From Gammaproteobacteria bacterium RIFCSPHIGHO2_12_FULL_45_12 (lineage in GTDB: Bacteria > Pseudomonadota > Gammaproteobacteria > DSM-16500): 7,024 bases of DNA. Below the pieces are notes generated by a model that searched no databases, was not told the DNA's origin, and saw only the letters and a program-made list of their open reading frames with translations. This document shows, one piece after another, positions 4,718 through 7,024 of the stretch. The stretch lies in contig MGYH01000006.1 of assembly GCA_001801665.1 (NCBI GenBank), positions 40,506 through 47,529 on the forward strand, read 5' to 3'. Both the position numbers and the translations under genes were made by a program. The first letter of the stretch is position 1. Every line of letters begins with the position of its first letter.

Positions 4718-7019
4718 GAGGTTCATCCGCCGTGCGTTGATATTGTTTAAAGGCACCGTAATCTTTTTCATGTTCATATTCCGCATAAAGACTAATGCCT
4801 GGTGCAACGCGATAGTAAGGACGTAACAGGTAGCGCATTTGATTCAGGCCGCTGCCGATGCTGGCAGTGGCGTTCGATTGAGAAGCTAAAATGCCGCGTA
4901 TTTCCGCCCGAATAAAAACATTATTCGTTAGTTGTGTGTCGCGCGCGAAGCTCAAATCCAGTTTGGCGCTGCCTGCGTAATAGTAGGTTCGTGCATCCAC
5001 TTCAATGAAGTAGGGCATTAAGCCTTCAATGCCAATGCCTCCCTGCCAATAAGGGGTGGAAGCGGGACGATAAAAATAATTGATACCGCCTTTGATGGCC
5101 CAGAATTGATTGAGGAGCTGCCAATAAAAAATATCCAGATCAGCGTTCTCCACGGTGCCCTTGTCGATTTCAGCATCATTAGTGAAGAGTTGTAATTTAT
5201 GGTAGTCCGAACCATACAGTCCTTTATAGGTTAATTTCTGGATGTTGTTAAAGGGATCCGCGCTGATGTTAAGAAGGGTGGCGTACCACAGATTCTGTGG
5301 ATGTGCCATCGGGTGTTTGACCAGCGCCTGGTCGATGGGTCTGATTTCATCGACTCGGATAATGGGGCGGTTGTGATAAGGCGTTGGCTGAATCAGGTGT
5401 TGTGGTTTGGCGTCACCCTGGGTGATGTCGATTAAGGTTGAATATTGAAAGACGCGCGCCATTCCGGTCATCATGTGATAAAGGAGATGACAATGGAAAA
5501 ACCATTGTCCACTGGCATCGGTGTCAACGTCGGCCGTGATGGTTGCGTGAGGCGGCACATCGATGGTGTGCAGGAGGGGGTCATAAGCGCCATTGCCTTT
5601 GCGTAAAATAAACCAGTGACCATGCAAGTGCATGGGATGGCGCATCATGGAATCATTGGTGAAGATAAAGCGGTAACGTTTGCCAGGATTTAACAGGATG
5701 GGTTTGGCGTTAAATTCAGGCACCCCGTTAATCATCCAGATGTAACGTCCCATGTAGCCAGATAAGCGCATAGGTAGGGTTTCTGTGATGGGCTTAGTAG
5801 GATCATTGGTTTTAACGGCGGCAATAACCGGCTGATAGTTGGTGTTTGACAAGTCGCTGAGGATGGCCGTGTGCGCCATCCCTGACATATTCATGGGCAT
5901 CGTGTGAGGCGATGGGCTGTCCTGTTTCATGTCCATCATGTGGCGCATGGCTGGCGCCGGTGCTTTAAAAGGTGTGACAGATTGATAGGGGACGATCTGA
6001 TGGGGTGAGGTGATGAGTGCGCCCATGGCTGCGCCAAGTGTGTCTCTCGATTCGGCATAAATGATATAGGGTTTGGCTTCTTTAATGGTGATCAGGACGT
6101 CATAGGTTTCGCCCGGTGCAATGGTGAAGTCATTGACGTCATAAGGTTTGACATCATTGCCTTCGATATGCACCATTTTCATGGAAGTACCGGGGACCTT
6201 GACACGGAAAATCGTGCTGCCTCCTGCGCCAATGAATCGTAAGCGCACCACATCACCCAGTTTTACCTTGCCTGTCCAGGGCGTTTTATTTGATTGACCA
6301 TTTAAGAGGAAAGCATCATAGGCGACATCACTGATGTCATAGAGTCCCATGCGCATGGTTTGCATCATGTTGTAATCAGCAAGAATTTGTTGGCGTTCAT
6401 GGGCGGATGCCTTGCGGTAATCGTGGATAAATCGGGAGAGCGAGGCTTGCAGGGGGAAACGCGGTGAGTAGTAATCACCACTCTTTTTTAAGTTAGCAAG
6501 AATTTGGGTTGGCTTTGTGTCGCTCCAGTCAGATAAGACCACGGTGAAATCTTTATTATAATGATAGGCGCTCGGTTTGAGGGGGTCGATTATGAACGCA
6601 CCATATAACCCTTGTTGTTCTTGTAAACCGGCATGTGCGTGATACCAGTAAGTCCCGCTTTGATGAAGGGTAAATTGATAAGTGAATTGATGGCCGGGCT
6701 GAATCCCGCGTTGACTGATGCCAAGCACGCCATCCATTTGCCAGGGTACCAGCATGCCATGCCAATGCAGCGCAGTTTCTTTATCCAGTTGATTGGTCAC
6801 ATGGAGGGTGACATGGTCGCCCTCCTTAAAATGTAAGACAGGGCTTGGTATTTGCTGGTTGATGGCAATGGCATTACTTTTCCGTGAAGTGAAGTGAACC
6901 GATTTGTCATGGATCACCAAATTGACCACACGCTCGGCGGCATGCACGGGGGGGAGGGTCAGGAGATTCAGCATTAAAAAGCCCATGAACCGGGATTGAC
7001 ATTTTGTGGAGGAAGCCAT
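4674..7019 (-). CDS. copA: CopA-type multicopper oxidase fused to a CopB-type outer-membrane domain
   Basis: A 781-residue copper-resistance protein, much longer than an ordinary CopA/PcoA. The oxidase part (about 28-530) has all four copper motifs: LHWHG (H85, H87), WYHAHAG (H127, H129), HPMHLHGHW (H461, H464, H466) and HCHLLYHMMTGM (H509, C510, H511, H515, axial M520). These provide the type 1 site and the type 2/3 trinuclear cluster. A Met-rich segment at 354-383 (RHMMDMK, TMPMNMSGM) resembles the Cu(I)-binding inserts of CopA. A linker follows, and residues about 573-781 match CopB: GLYGSDYHKLQL, GIGIEGLMPYFIEVDARTYY, IGSGLNQMRYLLRPYY and a last strand ending in F781. Residues 1-27 form a signal peptide (core MGFLMLNLLTLPPVHA) without a twin-arginine motif. 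The expected layout is a periplasmic oxidase anchored to an outer-membrane barrel. The ATG lies 5 bases from the window edge, so its binding site and promoter are not visible and a start further upstream cannot be excluded. Confidence 0.93.
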   Translation of the reverse strand: MASSTKCQSRFMGFLMLNLLTLPPVHAAERVVNLVIHDKSVHFTSRKSNAIAINQQIPSPVLHFKEGDHVTLHVTNQLDKETALHWHGMLVPWQMDGVLGISQRGIQPGHQFTYQFTLHQSGTYWYHAHAGLQEQQGLYGAFIIDPLKPSAYHYNKDFTVVLSDWSDTKPTQILANLKKSGDYYSPRFPLQASLSRFIHDYRKASAHERQQILADYNMMQTMRMGLYDISDVAYDAFLLNGQSNKTPWTGKVKLGDVVRLRFIGAGGSTIFRVKVPGTSMKMVHIEGNDVKPYDVNDFTIAPGETYDVLITIKEAKPYIIYAESRDTLGAAMGALITSPHQIVPYQSVTPFKAPAPAMRHMMDMKQDSPSPHTMPMNMSGMAHTAILSDLSNTNYQPVIAAVKTNDPTKPITETLPMRLSGYMGRYIWMINGVPEFNAKPILLNPGKRYRFIFTNDSMMRHPMHLHGHWFILRKGNGAYDPLLHTIDVPPHATITADVDTDASGQWFFHCHLLYHMMTGMARVFQYSTLIDITQGDAKPQHLIQPTPYHNRPIIRVDEIRPIDQALVKHPMAHPQNLWYATLLNISADPFNNIQKLTYKGLYGSDYHKLQLFTNDAEIDKGTVENADLDIFYWQLLNQFWAIKGGINYFYRPASTPYWQGGIGIEGLMPYFIEVDARTYYYAGSAKLDLSFARDTQLTNNVFIRAEIRGILASQSNATASIGSGLNQMRYLLRPYYRVAPGISLYAEYEHEKDYGAFKQYQRTADEPLIQHTVSFGVSWLF

Positions 7020-7024
7020 TTGTG

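Noticed and set aside
4598..4807. Minus-strand 69-codon frame around the convergent gene ends
   Set aside because: It is in a different frame from the copper oxidase, has no domain, and lies within two well-supported coding regions.

Overview
The window looks like chromosomal DNA from a gammaproteobacterium of the Legionella type. The main reasons are a secreted fungal-like GH15 glucoamylase of the kind known from Legionella (GamA), several outer-membrane beta-barrel proteins, and moderate GC content. Genus is an inference; there is no rRNA or tRNA here to anchor it.

Layout, left to right. (1) Positions 1-652, minus strand: the first 217 codons of an uncharacterised, charged, probably coiled-coil protein that runs off the left edge. 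(2) 848-1684, minus strand: an outer-membrane beta-barrel protein of the Omp25/Omp31-like group. (3) 1685-2114: a 430-base divergent intergenic region. It holds candidate promoters in both directions, a single REP-type palindrome with a 5' GTAG mark, and a perfect AAATGT-GTT-ACATTT dyad just ahead of the rightward genes. (4) 2115-4717, plus strand: a probable three-gene unit of a second beta-barrel protein, a small DUF2061 membrane protein and the GH15 glucoamylase. (5) 4674-7019, minus strand: a 781-residue protein that joins a complete CopA-type multicopper oxidase to a CopB-type outer-membrane barrel in one chain. Its 3' end overlaps the 3' end of the glucoamylase gene by 44 bases, tail to tail.

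Four of the six genes encode exported or surface proteins, so this is an envelope-oriented neighbourhood. The glucoamylase would release glucose from glycogen or starch outside the cytoplasm, which suits a bacterium that grows inside protists. The CopA-CopB fusion would oxidise or sequester copper in the periplasm while tethered to the outer membrane. Nothing in the sequence links the copper gene functionally to the glucoamylase unit; they only converge.

The item most worth following is the CopA-CopB fusion, which has an apparently Sec-type rather than Tat-type signal peptide. Next come the eukaryote-like glucoamylase, the REP element and the operator-like dyad. No CRISPR array, complete insertion sequence, tRNA or rRNA was seen.
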